Under the pieces are notes generated by a model, which had not been told where the DNA came from, made no database searches, and saw only the letters and a list, made by a program, of their open reading frames with translations. Shown piece by piece: positions 6,431-12,286 of a stretch of DNA of 12,286 nt (its first letter is position 1; every line of letters begins with the position of its first letter). The DNA is taken from positions 1 to 12,286 of the forward strand of contig CABUTN010000050.1 in assembly GCA_902494565.1 (NCBI GenBank), given 5' to 3'. The translations under genes were made by a program, and so were the position numbers. Origin of the DNA: an uncultured Collinsella sp. GTDB lineage: Bacteria > Actinomycetota > Coriobacteriia > Coriobacteriales > Coriobacteriaceae.

Positions 6431-6984
6431 TGGCTGAGTTCCCGAGCGTTACCGTCGATCTTTCCGAGCAGCTCGAGTTTCCCGGAGATTCGTATCCGCT
6501 GACCGGCAAGGTCGATGTCGCCACCTATACGGTGGGCGAGAAGGAGTACCAGCTGCAGGACGGCATTGACTACGACGTTGTCTTTACCAATGCCGGCACC
6601 GGTGTTCTGCTTACGGGTATGGTCCGCGCGCACGCAACCGGTGAGTGCGACCGCTGCCTGGAGCCCGCTTCGTTTGATATCGCCGGTGAGATTGAGGAAT
6701 TCTATCTCTTTAACGAGCCCGAGGATCCCGAGGCCTACGAAGATGGCTACGAGTTACTGGGCGAGGATCGCATCGTCGATCTGGGTGAGCCCATCAACGA
6801 CGCGGTCGTCATGGACACGCCGTTCGTTGTCCTGTGCAAGCCCGATTGTCGCGGCCTGTGCCCCACCTGCGGCATCAATCTCAACGTCGAGCAATGCGAT
6901 TGCGCCGCTCAAGCAGAGGCCGAATGGGCCGCTGCCACGGAAAATCCATTTGCAGCATTGAAGAATCTCAAGCTTGACGAGTAA
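6430..6984 (+). CDS. yceD: DUF177/YceD family metal-binding-type protein
   Basis: The 184-residue protein belongs to DUF177 (YceD). Members lie next to rpmF in many bacteria and are linked to 23S rRNA accumulation in plants; the bacterial mechanism is not settled. Features seen are CDRCLEP (73-79) and a Cys-rich C-terminal block, CKPDCRGLCPTCG (136-148) followed by C156 and C158. These eight cysteines could bind zinc. A very acidic linker (about 88-115) lies between them. The family closing motif NPFAALKNLKLDE is present (172-184). The start is ATG 6430, which shares its A with the TAA of the preceding gene (TAATG), indicating translational coupling; there is no good Shine-Dalgarno sequence. 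A longer in-frame reading from 6379 lies inside the upstream gene and is unlikely. Confidence 0.92.
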   Translation: MAEFPSVTVDLSEQLEFPGDSYPLTGKVDVATYTVGEKEYQLQDGIDYDVVFTNAGTGVLLTGMVRAHATGECDRCLEPASFDIAGEIEEFYLFNEPEDPEAYEDGYELLGEDRIVDLGEPINDAVVMDTPFVVLCKPDCRGLCPTCGINLNVEQCDCAAQAEAEWAAATENPFAALKNLKLDE

Positions 6985-7001
6985 AACTGTGGTAGTATCG
7001 C
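6974..7001 (+). promoter_or_regulatory. Candidate rpmF promoter
   Basis: TTGACG at 6974-6979 matches five of six -35 bases. Two -10 choices exist: TATCGC at 6996-7001 with a 16-base spacer, or the extended -10 TGGTAGTAT at 6990-6998, which would be too close to this -35 (13 bases) and may act alone. The -35 lies inside the last codons of the DUF177 gene. Either start would give a short leader before rpmF. Confidence 0.5.
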
Positions 7002-7048
7002 TACTTGCGCGTAATCGCCACACTGGATAGTTCATAAGGAAGGTCACT

Positions 7049-7228
7049 ATGCCCGTACCTAAACAAAAGCAGGGTCGTATCCGCACTCACACCCGCCGTT
7101 CCGCCAACATGAAGATCTCGGCTGCGGCTCAGTCCACGTGCCCCCGTTGCGGTGCTGTCAAGCTCCCGCACCACGTGTGCCCCAGCTGCGGTTTCTACAA
7201 GGACCGCGAGGTTATCGTTACCGAGTAA
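7049..7228 (+). CDS. rpmF: 50S ribosomal protein L32
   Basis: This 59-residue protein is bL32, a small zinc-ribbon component of the large ribosomal subunit near the peptidyl transferase region. It opens with the family signature MPVPKQKQGRIRTHTRRS, which is basic and binds rRNA, and carries a four-cysteine ribbon: CPRC (31-34) and CPSC (44-47), the zinc-binding (C+) form. KLPHHVCPSCGFY (38-50) is highly characteristic. The ribosome binding site AAGGAAGG (7036-7043) lies five bases before the ATG. The gene follows the DUF177 gene by 64 bases, a pairing conserved in most bacteria, and is followed by a strong hairpin with a T-tract. It may be read both from its own promoter and from the SepIVA-like/DUF177 unit. 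Confidence 0.98.
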   Translation: MPVPKQKQGRIRTHTRRSANMKISAAAQSTCPRCGAVKLPHHVCPSCGFYKDREVIVTE

Positions 7229-7231
7229 CTG

Positions 7232-7237
7232 TATACT
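7232..7237 (+). promoter_or_regulatory. Candidate -10 for plsX
   Basis: TATACT at 7232-7237 matches five of six -10 bases and begins four bases after the rpmF stop. No good -35 is seen at 16-18 bases upstream (TTATCG at 7212-7217 is 14 away). If used, the transcript would carry both hairpins at 7252-7298 in its leader. Confidence 0.4.
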
Positions 7238-7251
7238 CTGGATGCGATGCC

Positions 7252-7265
7252 GTTCCAACTGGAAC
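7252..7265 (+). promoter_or_regulatory. Small hairpin upstream of the rpmF/plsX terminator
   Basis: GTTCC (7252-7256) pairs with GGAAC (7261-7265) around AACT. It lies three bases before the larger terminator hairpin. It may be a leader element or an operator-like inverted repeat; alone it is too short to be sure of. Confidence 0.35.
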
Positions 7266-7268
7266 CAC

Positions 7269-7298
7269 AATGGCCGGCTCAATGAGTCGGCCATTTTT
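7269..7298 (+). terminator. Strong hairpin with T-tract between rpmF and plsX
   Basis: A 12-base-pair stem (7269-7280 with 7284-7295, one G-T pair, three-base loop) is followed by T continuing to 7298. By form it is a Rho-independent terminator for rpmF. The plsX ribosome binding site begins only five bases after the T-tract, so it could equally act as an attenuator for plsX. Confidence 0.85.
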
Positions 7299-7302
7299 GT
7301 AT

Positions 7303-7308
7303 AAGGAG
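7303..7308 (+). promoter_or_regulatory. Ribosome binding site deciding the plsX start
   Basis: AAGGAG at 7303-7308 lies seven bases before ATG 7316 but only one base before the in-frame ATG at 7310. The spacing favours 7316, giving MSNVRVCVD as the N-terminus. Confidence 0.8.
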
Positions 7309-7315
7309 CATGTAT

Positions 7316-8335
7316 ATGAGTAACGTTCGCGTTTGTGTAGACGTTGTGGGCGGAGACGAGAAGCCTCAGGTTGTTCTCGACGGTATCGAGGCGGCGCTTG
7401 CGGCGGATCCCGATATCGAGGTCTTGGCCGTCGGTCCCGCAGAGATCGTGAACCCCTTTGCCGCGGCTCACGCTCGCGTCGAGGCCTTGGAGGCGCCCGA
7501 TGTCATCGCCATGGATGACGATCCCATTCGAGCCGTGATGACCAAGCGCAAGTCCTCGATCGTGCTTGCCTGCCGCGCCATTAAGAAGGGCAACGCGGAT
7601 GCGTTCTTCTCTGCCGGCTCCACCGGCGCCATGACCGCTGCCGCTACCGCCTATGTGACGCCATTTAGATATCAGGCCGAGGGCAAGAAGCAGCCGGTGC
7701 GTCCGTGCCTCACCAATGCACTGCCCAACCGCGCCGGCGGCCTGACGGTCCTGTGCGACATGGGCGCCAACCCCGATGTCGAGGTCGACGATATGGTGCG
7801 TTTTGCCCAGATGGGTAGCGTCTATGCGCGCGTCGTCTTGGGCATTGAGCATCCCCGCGTCGGTCTGCTCGGCAACGGCACCGAGGATGAGAAGGGCTCC
7901 AATTTTACCAAGGCGTGCTTTCCTGCCATGAAGGCTGCTGTTCCCGGCTTTGTGGGCAACTGCGAGGGCACCGACCTGACCTCGGGTAACTTTGACGTTG
8001 TCGTTGCCGATGGCATGTCGGGCAACATCGCGCTCAAGGCAACCGAGGGCGCCGCTAAGTTTTTGCTGCAAGAACTCAAGGGTGCCTTTATGGCTTCGCT
8101 CGGCACTAAGATCGCCGCGCTGCTCATCAAAAAGCAGATGCGCGAGATCAAGGCAAAGCTCTCGGGCGATGCTAAGGGCGGCGCCATTCTGCTGGGCCTG
8201 CGTGGCGTGGTCCTGATCGGCCACGGTGCCACCTCGGTCGAGGCCGTCAAAAACGGTACGCTCGCCGCGGCGGAGGCCGTGCGCGCCGGGCTGGTCGAGA
8301 ACGTCGCCAACTCTATGGACGGCATCGTTTTGTAG
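7316..8335 (+). CDS. plsX: Phosphate acyltransferase PlsX
   Basis: The 339-residue protein is PlsX, a peripheral membrane-associated enzyme that converts acyl-ACP and phosphate to acyl-phosphate, the donor for PlsY. Family motifs in order are VDVVGGDEKP (9-17), SAGSTGAM (99-106), LLGNGTEDEKG (184-194), GFVGNCEGTDL (211-221), DGMSGNIALK (232-241) and GGAILLGLRGVVLIGHG (288-304). Length is normal. Several motif positions differ from the common form: VGGD for MGGD, SAGST for SAGNT, and LLGNGTE for LLNIGEE. The gene has a strong ribosome binding site just after a terminator-like hairpin. It lies 124 bases before acpP; the fapR, fabD and fabG genes found around plsX in Bacillus are missing here. 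FakA in the upstream operon produces the same acyl-phosphate from exogenous fatty acids. Confidence 0.95.
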   Translation: MSNVRVCVDVVGGDEKPQVVLDGIEAALAADPDIEVLAVGPAEIVNPFAAAHARVEALEAPDVIAMDDDPIRAVMTKRKSSIVLACRAIKKGNADAFFSAGSTGAMTAAATAYVTPFRYQAEGKKQPVRPCLTNALPNRAGGLTVLCDMGANPDVEVDDMVRFAQMGSVYARVVLGIEHPRVGLLGNGTEDEKGSNFTKACFPAMKAAVPGFVGNCEGTDLTSGNFDVVVADGMSGNIALKATEGAAKFLLQELKGAFMASLGTKIAALLIKKQMREIKAKLSGDAKGGAILLGLRGVVLIGHGATSVEAVKNGTLAAAEAVRAGLVENVANSMDGIVL

Positions 8336-8360
8336 GAGCGAGTTAGAGCTCTGTTATGTG

Positions 8361-8388
8361 CCCCGCGGCCTTCGTCGTGGGGTAGAAT
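8361..8388 (+). promoter_or_regulatory. Candidate acpP promoter with overlapping hairpin
   Basis: TAGAAT at 8383-8388 matches five of six -10 bases. No -35 is visible; its place is taken by an imperfect inverted repeat (8361-8368 with 8375-8382, two G-T pairs, loop CCTTCG) that ends directly against the -10. The repeat could be an operator, or a 3' hairpin on the plsX transcript, though no T-tract follows. Transcription would start near 8395. Confidence 0.5.
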
Positions 8389-8401
8389 CAAAACCGTGTC
8401 T

Positions 8402-8423
8402 TGGCGCTGCGCTTGCGGCGCCA
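8402..8423 (+). promoter_or_regulatory. Stable hairpin in the acpP leader
   Basis: TGGCGCTGC (8402-8410) pairs with GCGGCGCCA (8415-8423), nine pairs with one T-G, closing the four-base loop GCTT. It would form near the 5' end of an acpP transcript started from the -10 at 8383-8388, about 25 bases before the ribosome binding site. No T-tract follows, so it is not a terminator; a 5' stabilising element or protein-binding site is possible. Confidence 0.6.
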
Positions 8424-8459
8424 GCTCGTTGATGTTCACGCAATACGAGAGGAAGCGCT

Positions 8460-8702
8460 ATGGACCGCTCCGAAATCTTCGATAAGATCGCCGAAGTCGC
8501 CGCTGACGTTCTGGGCGTCGATGTCGCCGACATTAGCGACGAGACTACCTTTGACGATCTCGATGCCGATTCGCTCGAGCGCCTGCAGCTGGTGACGGCC
8601 ATCGAGGACGAGTTCGACCTCGAGATCGATGACGAGACCCTGCTGTCGCTCAACTCTGTCGCCGACGCTGTCGACGCTATTGAAAACGCCAAGGAGGCCT
8701 AA
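8460..8702 (+). CDS. acpP: Acyl carrier protein
   Basis: This 80-residue, strongly acidic four-helix protein is acyl carrier protein. It carries growing and finished fatty acyl chains on a 4'-phosphopantetheine arm. The attachment site is Ser38 in DADSLE (35-40), the canonical DSL motif. Helix II recognition residues (LERLQLVTAIEDEF) and the second acidic helix (LEIDDET) are present. The start is ATG 8460, six bases after AGGA (8450-8453). The leader is 124 bases long and structured. The gene is followed by rnc after three bases, and the rnc ribosome binding site lies inside the last acpP codons, so the two are translationally linked. This acp-rnc-smc order is common in Gram-positive bacteria. 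ACP is also the acyl donor substrate of the PlsX encoded just upstream. Confidence 0.97.
   Translation: MDRSEIFDKIAEVAADVLGVDVADISDETTFDDLDADSLERLQLVTAIEDEFDLEIDDETLLSLNSVADAVDAIENAKEA
8691..8697 (+). promoter_or_regulatory. Ribosome binding site for the TTG start of rnc
   Basis: AAGGAGG, a perfect Shine-Dalgarno core, lies in the final acpP codons eight bases before TTG 8706. No ATG or GTG in the same frame is placed as well, so TTG is accepted as the start. Confidence 0.8.
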
Positions 8703-8705
8703 GTC

Positions 8706-9431
8706 TTGGCTTTATCTCAACGACTCGCGCGCGCCCAGGAAATCCTGGGCCACGAGTTCAATAACAAGGTGCTGCTGCGCGCGGCGCTCACGCACCCTTC
8801 TGCCGTGGAAGGTCAGCCCGTCTCGGCGAGCTATGAGCGCCTTGAGTTTTTGGGCGATTCCATTTTGGGCGCTGTGGTCGCACGCTCCCTGTTTGAGTCC
8901 TATCCGGAGTTTGACGAGGGCAAGCTCACGCGCCTGAAGGTGTCGCTCGTCTCGGGTGCCACGCTGTCCGAGGTATCCCATGAGCTGGGCATCGACGACA
9001 TCATCATCTTTGGTGCCTCCGAGACCGGCACGGGCGCGCGCGGCCTGCATTCGGCGCTCGAGAACGTCTACGAGTCGCTCGTGGGCGCGCTGTATCTGGA
9101 TGCTGGCTGGGATGCGGCGGCGGAGTTTATCCACCGTACACTCAAGCCGCACCTGGCTTCCGAGCGTGCCGAGCACCCCGCGAACCCTAAGTCGTTCTTG
9201 CAGGAGTGCGTGCAGGCCGACGGCCACGAGCCTCCGGCGTACAAGCTCGTTGGCTCTGAGGGCCCGGCGCACGCACCGACCTTTACCGCCGTGGTGCTCA
9301 TCGACGGTATCCGCCAGGGCCGCGGCACCGGTTCCTCCAAGAAGGAAGCCGAGGGAGCCGCTGCACTCGAGGCGCTCGACCGCATGGGCTACACCACCAA
9401 CGGCGTGATTCTCAACAAGAAGCCTGTTTAA
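8706..9431 (+). CDS. rnc: Ribonuclease III
   Basis: The 241-residue protein is RNase III, which cleaves double-stranded RNA and processes the rRNA precursor. The catalytic domain (about 1-150) has the signature ERLEFLGDSILG (44-55), supplying Glu47 and Asp51 as expected metal ligands, and VYESLVGALYLD (121-132), supplying Glu123. The position usually held by a fourth acidic ligand (Asp114 in E. coli) reads Asn120 here (ALENVYES). The double-stranded RNA-binding domain (about 160-228) has PKSFLQECVQ, PAYKLVGSEGPAHAPTF and GTGSSKKEAEGAAA. Length is normal for bacteria. Translation starts at TTG with a perfect ribosome binding site in the end of acpP; a rare start codon may limit output. smc follows after ten bases. 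The mutM (fpg) gene that lies between rnc and smc in mycobacteria is absent. Confidence 0.96.
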   Translation: MALSQRLARAQEILGHEFNNKVLLRAALTHPSAVEGQPVSASYERLEFLGDSILGAVVARSLFESYPEFDEGKLTRLKVSLVSGATLSEVSHELGIDDIIIFGASETGTGARGLHSALENVYESLVGALYLDAGWDAAAEFIHRTLKPHLASERAEHPANPKSFLQECVQADGHEPPAYKLVGSEGPAHAPTFTAVVLIDGIRQGRGTGSSKKEAEGAAALEALDRMGYTTNGVILNKKPV

Positions 9432-9441
9432 GCGAGGAGCC

Positions 9442-12286
9442 GTGTATCTCAAGTCCCTCACGCTCAAAGGGTTCAAGTCGTTTGCCGACCGCGCCCATAT
9501 GACGTTTGAGCCGGGCCTAACCGTCATCGTCGGTCCCAACGGCTCGGGAAAATCGAACATCTCCGACTCGATTCTGTGGGTCCTGGGCGAGCAGAGCGCC
9601 AAGCAGCTGCGCGGCCAGGCCATGGAAGACGTCATTTTCTCGGGCTCGTCGGCGCGCAAGCCGGTGGGCGTGGCCGAGGTCACGCTGGTGCTCGATAACT
9701 CGGACCATATGCTGCCCGTCGACTTTGACGAGGTCGCCATCACCCGTCGTATGTACCGCTCGGGCGAAAGCGAGTACCTCATCAACTCGAGCCCGTGCCG
9801 CCTGATGGACATTCAGGACATCCTGCACGACTCGGGCCTGGGCAAGGATACGCATTCCATCATCAGTCAGGGCAAGCTCGATGCCATTTTGCAGAGCCGC
9901 CCCGAGGAGCGCCGTGCCCTCATTGAGGAGGCCGCCGGCATCTCCAAACACAAGCGTCGCAAGGAACGTGCGCTCAAAAAGATTAAATCGATGGACGAGC
10001 ACCTGACCCGTGCCCGCGACATCAATAAGGAGATTGCCCGTCAGCTGCGGCCGCTGGAGCGTCAGGTCGATCGCGCGCGCAAGTACAAAGAACTGTCCTC
10101 GCGCGCGAACGAGCTTACGCAGATGCTGGCCGTCGACGAGCTGCGTTCGCTGCAATCGCAGTGGAACGACCTGGAGAGCCGCTCTAAGGAGGGCGCCGCC
10201 GAGCTTGAGCTTGCGCAATACCGCTTGGGTGAAAAGGAGCGCGAGCTCGAGAAGCTCCAAGTTATGCTCGAAGAAAAGGGCCTGTTTGTGGGCGACTTGG
10301 GCGAGCAGCGCCGCCATATGCAAGATGTGGTCGGTCGCATTAACTCAGACATGCGTCTGCTCGAGGAAAAGGGCCATAACATGGTGTCGCGCCTGTCCGA
10401 CATGCGCGGCCAGATCTCAAGCTCCGAGCATCAGCGCCGTCGCGTGGTCGAGGAGCTCGAGGACGCACGTGCTCAGCTCGAGGAAGTGACCGGCGCGCAT
10501 ATGCAGGCCCAGGAGGACGTTGACGCCGCCGGTCCTGCCGCCGCCGAACTTCACGGGCGTCGCGTTGCGCTCGACAATCAGATTTCGCAGCTCACGCGCG
10601 AGCAGCGCGATGTGCAGCGCGTTGGCGATAATGCTGCGCTCGAGCTCGCCAAGGTGAAGGACTCGCTGAGCAACGCCGAGGTCGAGGACAACATGTATGC
10701 CTCGCGCCTGGAGCAGATCGATGAGCAGCTCGAGGAGGTCACGGCATCGCTTGAGAGCCGCCGCAACCGTGCTGAGGAGCTTGAGAGCGCCCTTGAGGCG
10801 GCTCGTCAGGCCCAGAGCGATGCGCGCGAGGCTACCGAGGTCGCCCGTGCGGCCCTTAAGGACTTGCGTAATCGCGAGAGCGAGGCACGCAACAAGCTGT
10901 CCGAGGTGAGCTCAGAGCTCGCGAGCCAAAAGAAGCTCGATGCTCGCATGGCCGACAGCTCGCCGCTGGTGAGCCGTCTGATGGGCGCGTTGGGCGATGA
11001 TGTCTCGGGTCGTCTGGGCGACGTGCTCGAGGCCCCTCGTGAGCTTGAGGGCCTGGTTGAGCAACTGCTCGCCGGCGATATCGATGCCCTGTTGTTCGAT
11101 AACGCTGCTGCACTTGAGCGTGCCGGTCGTGCGGCTCTGGACCAAAAGAAGGCCTCGGGCGAGGCGCTGCTGGTGGCGCGCAGCGTGAGTGGCTCAGCGG
11201 CTGCCGAGGGTGCCGCCGGTACCCGTCTTGTTGATCGTCTGTCCGTGCGTGCGGGCTACGGTCCGGTCGTCGAGGCATTGCTCGGCGGCTATTACGTGGT
11301 CGATGACCTTTCTGCCTCCCTGGCTGCGCCTGTAGTTGACGGTGTGACCTACGTGACTCCAGATGGCGCACGCGTTGCCTGCGGCGGCTTGGTTCGCGTG
11401 GGGCTTGATGCCGGCGAGGCTTCGGGCGCTCTGGAGCGCAAGCGTCGTATCCGTGAGCTGGAAGGCCTGGAGCCCGATCTTGCTGCCGTGTTTGAGCATG
11501 TGTCGGATCAGGTCGTCGAGGCCAATGCGGCCGTCGAGGAGGCGCGTGCCGCCGAGGGCGATGCCGCCGGCGAGATTGCCCGTCTTGAGGGCGAGCGCCG
11601 TTCGCTGCTCTCCGAGATCGGCCGCCTGGAGCAGAGTGCCAACAACGCCGAGGTCGAGCGCGTGCGTATTTCCAAGCGCCGCGAGCAGGCTGCCGAGGCC
11701 GTTCGTGCCGCACGTCCGCGCGTGGATGAACTTACCCGTTCGCGCGACGAGGCCCGTGCGCAGGCGAGCGACCTGGGCCTGCAGATTGCCGAGGCCAATG
11801 ATGAGCTCGATCGCGTGCGTCGCGACGATTCCGAGGCCGCCGGTAAGCTCGCCGACGCTAAGGTGCGCCTGGCTCAGACCAGCGAGCGCCTTCGTTCGCT
11901 GAAGGGCCGCGTGCCCGATCTTGAGCATCGCCTGGAGGGTATCGACCGTCGTATCCGCGGAACGCGTCAGGCCTCGCGCTCGCTCGAGCTGCTGCGCCTT
12001 CGCGTCGATCCCATGCACGAGCGCTATTCTGCCCTGTTGGAGCGCGCCTCGGACTGGGCTGCGCGTCTGCGCGATCAGGCTTCGCTCGAGGAGGCGGACT
12101 CGGCTTCGCTTAAGAAAACTATCGAGGACGCCAAGGCCGAGGTCGCCCGCGCCAAGGAGCGGGTCGATGCTGCCACGGCGACGCAAAACGAGTTCAAGGT
12201 CGCACGCGGCAAGCTCGAGGTGCAGGTCGAGGCTGCCATCAAGGCCATCACCGCCGATGGCACCACGGTGCTCGAGGAAGCGCTCA
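9442..12286 (+). CDS. smc: Chromosome segregation protein SMC, 3' end outside the window
   Basis: An uninterrupted frame of 948 codons runs to the window edge; complete SMC proteins are about 1,170-1,200 residues, so roughly the last fifth is missing. SMC is the ATPase of bacterial condensin; with ScpA and ScpB it extrudes DNA loops and helps separate chromosomes. The N-terminus MYLKSLTLKGFKSFADR is canonical when the GTG is read as Met. Walker A is GPNGSGKS (31-38); the Q-loop region LGEQSAKQLRGQ (49-60) and SIISQGKLDAIL (147-158) follow. A long coiled coil spans about 170-505. The hinge lies at about 509-655 (LGDVLEAPRELE and GYGPVVEALLGGYYVVDDL), then the returning coil begins. The signature motif and Walker B lie outside the window. 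The start is GTG 9442, only two bases after AGGAG (9435-9439), a short spacing. The gene is ten bases after rnc; ftsY would be expected downstream. Confidence 0.97.
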   Translation, partial: MYLKSLTLKGFKSFADRAHMTFEPGLTVIVGPNGSGKSNISDSILWVLGEQSAKQLRGQAMEDVIFSGSSARKPVGVAEVTLVLDNSDHMLPVDFDEVAITRRMYRSGESEYLINSSPCRLMDIQDILHDSGLGKDTHSIISQGKLDAILQSRPEERRALIEEAAGISKHKRRKERALKKIKSMDEHLTRARDINKEIARQLRPLERQVDRARKYKELSSRANELTQMLAVDELRSLQSQWNDLESRSKEGAAELELAQYRLGEKERELEKLQVMLEEKGLFVGDLGEQRRHMQDVVGRINSDMRLLEEKGHNMVSRLSDMRGQISSSEHQRRRVVEELEDARAQLEEVTGAHMQAQEDVDAAGPAAAELHGRRVALDNQISQLTREQRDVQRVGDNAALELAKVKDSLSNAEVEDNMYASRLEQIDEQLEEVTASLESRRNRAEELESALEAARQAQSDAREATEVARAALKDLRNRESEARNKLSEVSSELASQKKLDARMADSSPLVSRLMGALGDDVSGRLGDVLEAPRELEGLVEQLLAGDIDALLFDNAAALERAGRAALDQKKASGEALLVARSVSGSAAAEGAAGTRLVDRLSVRAGYGPVVEALLGGYYVVDDLSASLAAPVVDGVTYVTPDGARVACGGLVRVGLDAGEASGALERKRRIRELEGLEPDLAAVFEHVSDQVVEANAAVEEARAAEGDAAGEIARLEGERRSLLSEIGRLEQSANNAEVERVRISKRREQAAEAVRAARPRVDELTRSRDEARAQASDLGLQIAEANDELDRVRRDDSEAAGKLADAKVRLAQTSERLRSLKGRVPDLEHRLEGIDRRIRGTRQASRSLELLRLRVDPMHERYSALLERASDWAARLRDQASLEEADSASLKKTIEDAKAEVARAKERVDAATATQNEFKVARGKLEVQVEAAIKAITADGTTVLEEAL

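Noticed and set aside
7001..8224. A 407-codon minus-strand open frame opposite rpmF and plsX
   Set aside because: It runs across two clearly coding genes and a terminator, has no family-like motifs, and is explained by codon bias on the plus strand.
10966..11400. SMC hinge considered as divergent or replaced
   Set aside because: The N half (LGDVLEAPRELE) and the C half (GYGPVVEALLGGYYVVDD) both fit the usual hinge pattern once aligned, so it is an ordinary lineage variant.
9517..12186. Long minus-strand open frames inside smc
   Set aside because: The plus-strand frame is uninterrupted SMC from 9442 to the window end; the antisense frames are shadows of repetitive Glu/Ala/Arg coil codons.
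10390..12285. Repeated GAG, CTC and CGC triplets in the second half of smc, considered as a DNA repeat
   Set aside because: They follow the heptad composition of the coiled coil and show no exact repeat unit.
1..12286. Search for CRISPR arrays, insertion sequences, phage genes, toxin-antitoxin pairs and riboswitches
   Set aside because: No regularly spaced repeats, terminal inverted repeats, transposase or phage motifs, or recognisable riboswitch cores were seen; apart from the tRNA pair no long exact repeat stands out.

Overview
The window is a GC-rich bacterial chromosome segment of core genes, all on the plus strand and tightly packed. The protein sequences and gene order suggest a high-GC actinobacterium, most likely of class Coriobacteriia and possibly Collinsella-like. 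This is inferred from memory of protein families and gene order, not from a database search. There is no sign of a phage, transposon, CRISPR array or recent transfer.

Layout. Positions 1-122 hold a promoter and perhaps the tail of an unseen upstream gene. Two identical tRNA-Asn(GUU) genes follow (123-197 and 232-306), each with a hairpin terminator. The first protein operon runs from about 440 to 5872: an Asp23/Gls24-family (YloU-like) protein, a FakA/YloV-type fatty acid kinase, RecG helicase, the 16S rRNA methyltransferase RsmD and phosphopantetheine adenylyltransferase CoaD. Its genes overlap or nearly touch, and a weak hairpin plus T-tract overlaps the end of coaD. A second unit (5889-6984) encodes a short coiled-coil protein resembling mycobacterial SepIVA and a DUF177/YceD protein. 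Ribosomal protein L32 (rpmF, 7049-7228, only 59 codons) has its own candidate promoter. A strong terminator-like hairpin separates it from plsX. The last unit begins with a structured leader and encodes acyl carrier protein, RNase III (TTG start) and the first 948 residues of SMC (GTG start), which runs off the window end.

How the genes connect. Four genes meet in phospholipid and acyl-carrier metabolism. FakA activates exogenous fatty acids to acyl-phosphate, PlsX makes acyl-phosphate from acyl-ACP, AcpP carries the acyl chain, and CoaD makes the precursor of the CoA that supplies the ACP prosthetic group. RsmD, L32, DUF177 and RNase III serve ribosome and RNA maturation. RecG, SMC and the SepIVA-like protein serve DNA repair, chromosome organisation and division. 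The order combines the Bacillus-type series yloU-yloV-recG-plsX-acp-rnc-smc with the actinobacterial series sepIVA-DUF177-(rpmF)-rnc-smc.

The points most worth a second look are the tandem hairpins between rpmF and plsX, the structured acpP leader, the short SepIVA-like protein, an Asp-to-Asn change at a usual metal-ligand position of RNase III, and the fakA/recG junction without a Shine-Dalgarno sequence. I see no clearly new multi-gene system here.
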